The position numbers and the translations under genes are program-made. This document shows positions 63,241-64,000 of a stretch of DNA of 64,000 nt, in pieces. Location: assembly GCA_949358305.1 (NCBI GenBank), contig OX442324.1, positions 1,973,501 to 2,037,500 of the forward strand, read 5' to 3'. Source of the DNA: Strigamia acuminata (taxonomy: Eukaryota; Arthropoda; Chilopoda; Geophilomorpha; Linotaeniidae). Positions within the stretch are counted from its first letter, which is position 1; each line of letters begins with the position of its first letter. A model generated the notes under the pieces. That model did not search any database. It was not told the DNA's origin and worked only from the letters and a program-made list of their open reading frames with translations.

Positions 63241-64000
63241 GTGGGAGAAAAATTAAGTTAAAAACAGAATCGTTAAGGGGCGCGCGTAACTGGCGCGGCC
63301 AGCCACGAGTGCGACACGGAACACGCGCCGTGCGTGGTGCGTGTTCCGTTTCGCGCTTGCCACTTGCGCGCCAGCTATGGCGTTTCATTCTTAAACTCGG
63401 TTGAATTGCAGTGAGAATGGAGAGTGGAGAATGGATGTGTAATGATTGTTTGTTCTGTCCAATGTCCGAGCCTACAGCAGGTTTGGACTGTGCGTGACAC
63501 GTTACATAAAGCACTTGATTAGTTAAATTGATTTAGTTGTTGAATATTGAAGCCTAAAGTTACGCTTTTTGCTTTCATGAATGCAATCAAGTTATTTTAG
63601 CACAAATCTGTTATGAGTTGTACTTTCGTTTCGGCTGCTTTTTAAATTCTAGAACGTAGATTTGCACTGGCTGTGGCTGCACAATTTCTCATTTTGTTGT
63701 TTTACGTCGTATTTAGATTTAGAAAATATGAATTGCATAATTTTCAAACTGAAGCAATAAATTTAAGGATATATCCTTGAGTTATTTTTATTTTAAATTT
63801 ATTCCTTGGGAGTCATTCACCTCAATCAGGTGAAGATTGTGCTTAAAGTCTAGACCTCCTGAGTGAGGTGAACTCCCAAGAGGTGCCGACGCCCAAGAGA
63901 AAACTAGGTGAACTCAAATGGAACAATGCGAGTGAGTCGCATTCGCACTTCGCACTTCGCAGCATGGTTTTTGGGTGAATTAATACAGCAACTAAGAGAA
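63241..64000 (+). other. WNK intron, partial, with GC-rich hairpin
   Basis: After the donor at 63241 no further exon is recognised. 63290-63326 (CTGGCGCGG...CGGAACACGC) and 63339-63374 (GCGTGTTCCG...GCGCGCCAG) form an imperfect GC-rich hairpin in an AT-rich intron. Confidence 0.55.

Overview
This is AT-rich animal nuclear DNA. The genes have many GT-AG introns, and exons are clearly more GC-rich than the DNA around them. It is packed with short inverted-repeat (MITE-like) elements and microsatellites. The lin-28 protein closely resembles the insect/protostome type (cold-shock motif [12 protein letters not shown], zinc knuckles [11 protein letters not shown] and GPQPKRCH), so I infer a protostome invertebrate, possibly an arthropod. 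Species is not determined, and all family calls are from recognition without a database search.

Layout, left to right. (1) 217-4666 (+): last eleven exons of a SPATA20-type gene (DUF255/thioredoxin-like N-domain plus glycosidase-like C-domain), running in from the left edge. (2) 5575-8355 (-): PRDM1/Blimp-1, three coding exons, 809 aa, tail-to-tail with SPATA20; a TATA box and likely 5' UTR exon lie near 11.43-11.53 kb. (3) 11.53-21.43 kb: about 10 kb without coding signal, holding two minisatellites, tRNA-like SINE remnants, a G-quadruplex-type tract and several nuclear-receptor half-sites. (4) 21432-23483 (-): a long intact GC-rich exon of a MULE-transposase-derived protein with an N-terminal C2H2-like domain and a SWIM zinc finger; one expected catalytic Asp is Asn. 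(5) 25554-25949 (-): a 95-aa two-finger protein. (6) 27278-31325 (+): complete lin-28, 187 aa. (7) 32441-38309 (-): complete PCNP, 152 aa, with a 5-kb element-filled intron. (8) 39777-40734 (-): a decayed Aurora-kinase copy that still has introns. (9) 42831-63240 (+): WNK kinase, fifteen coding exons and 1501 codons in one frame, continuing past the right edge.

The genes form no operon or cluster. They are conserved single-function animal genes: transcription factor PRDM1, RNA-binding lin-28, nuclear PCNP and ion-homeostasis kinase WNK. The less ordinary parts are the mobile-element record (two element families with matching 3-bp target duplications, nested insertions at 34.6-35.0 and 55.2-56.5 kb), the possibly domesticated transposase, the Aurora pseudogene, and a promoter-like block present twice at 38.4-38.6 and 41.3-41.6 kb. 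I found no clear new multi-gene system.
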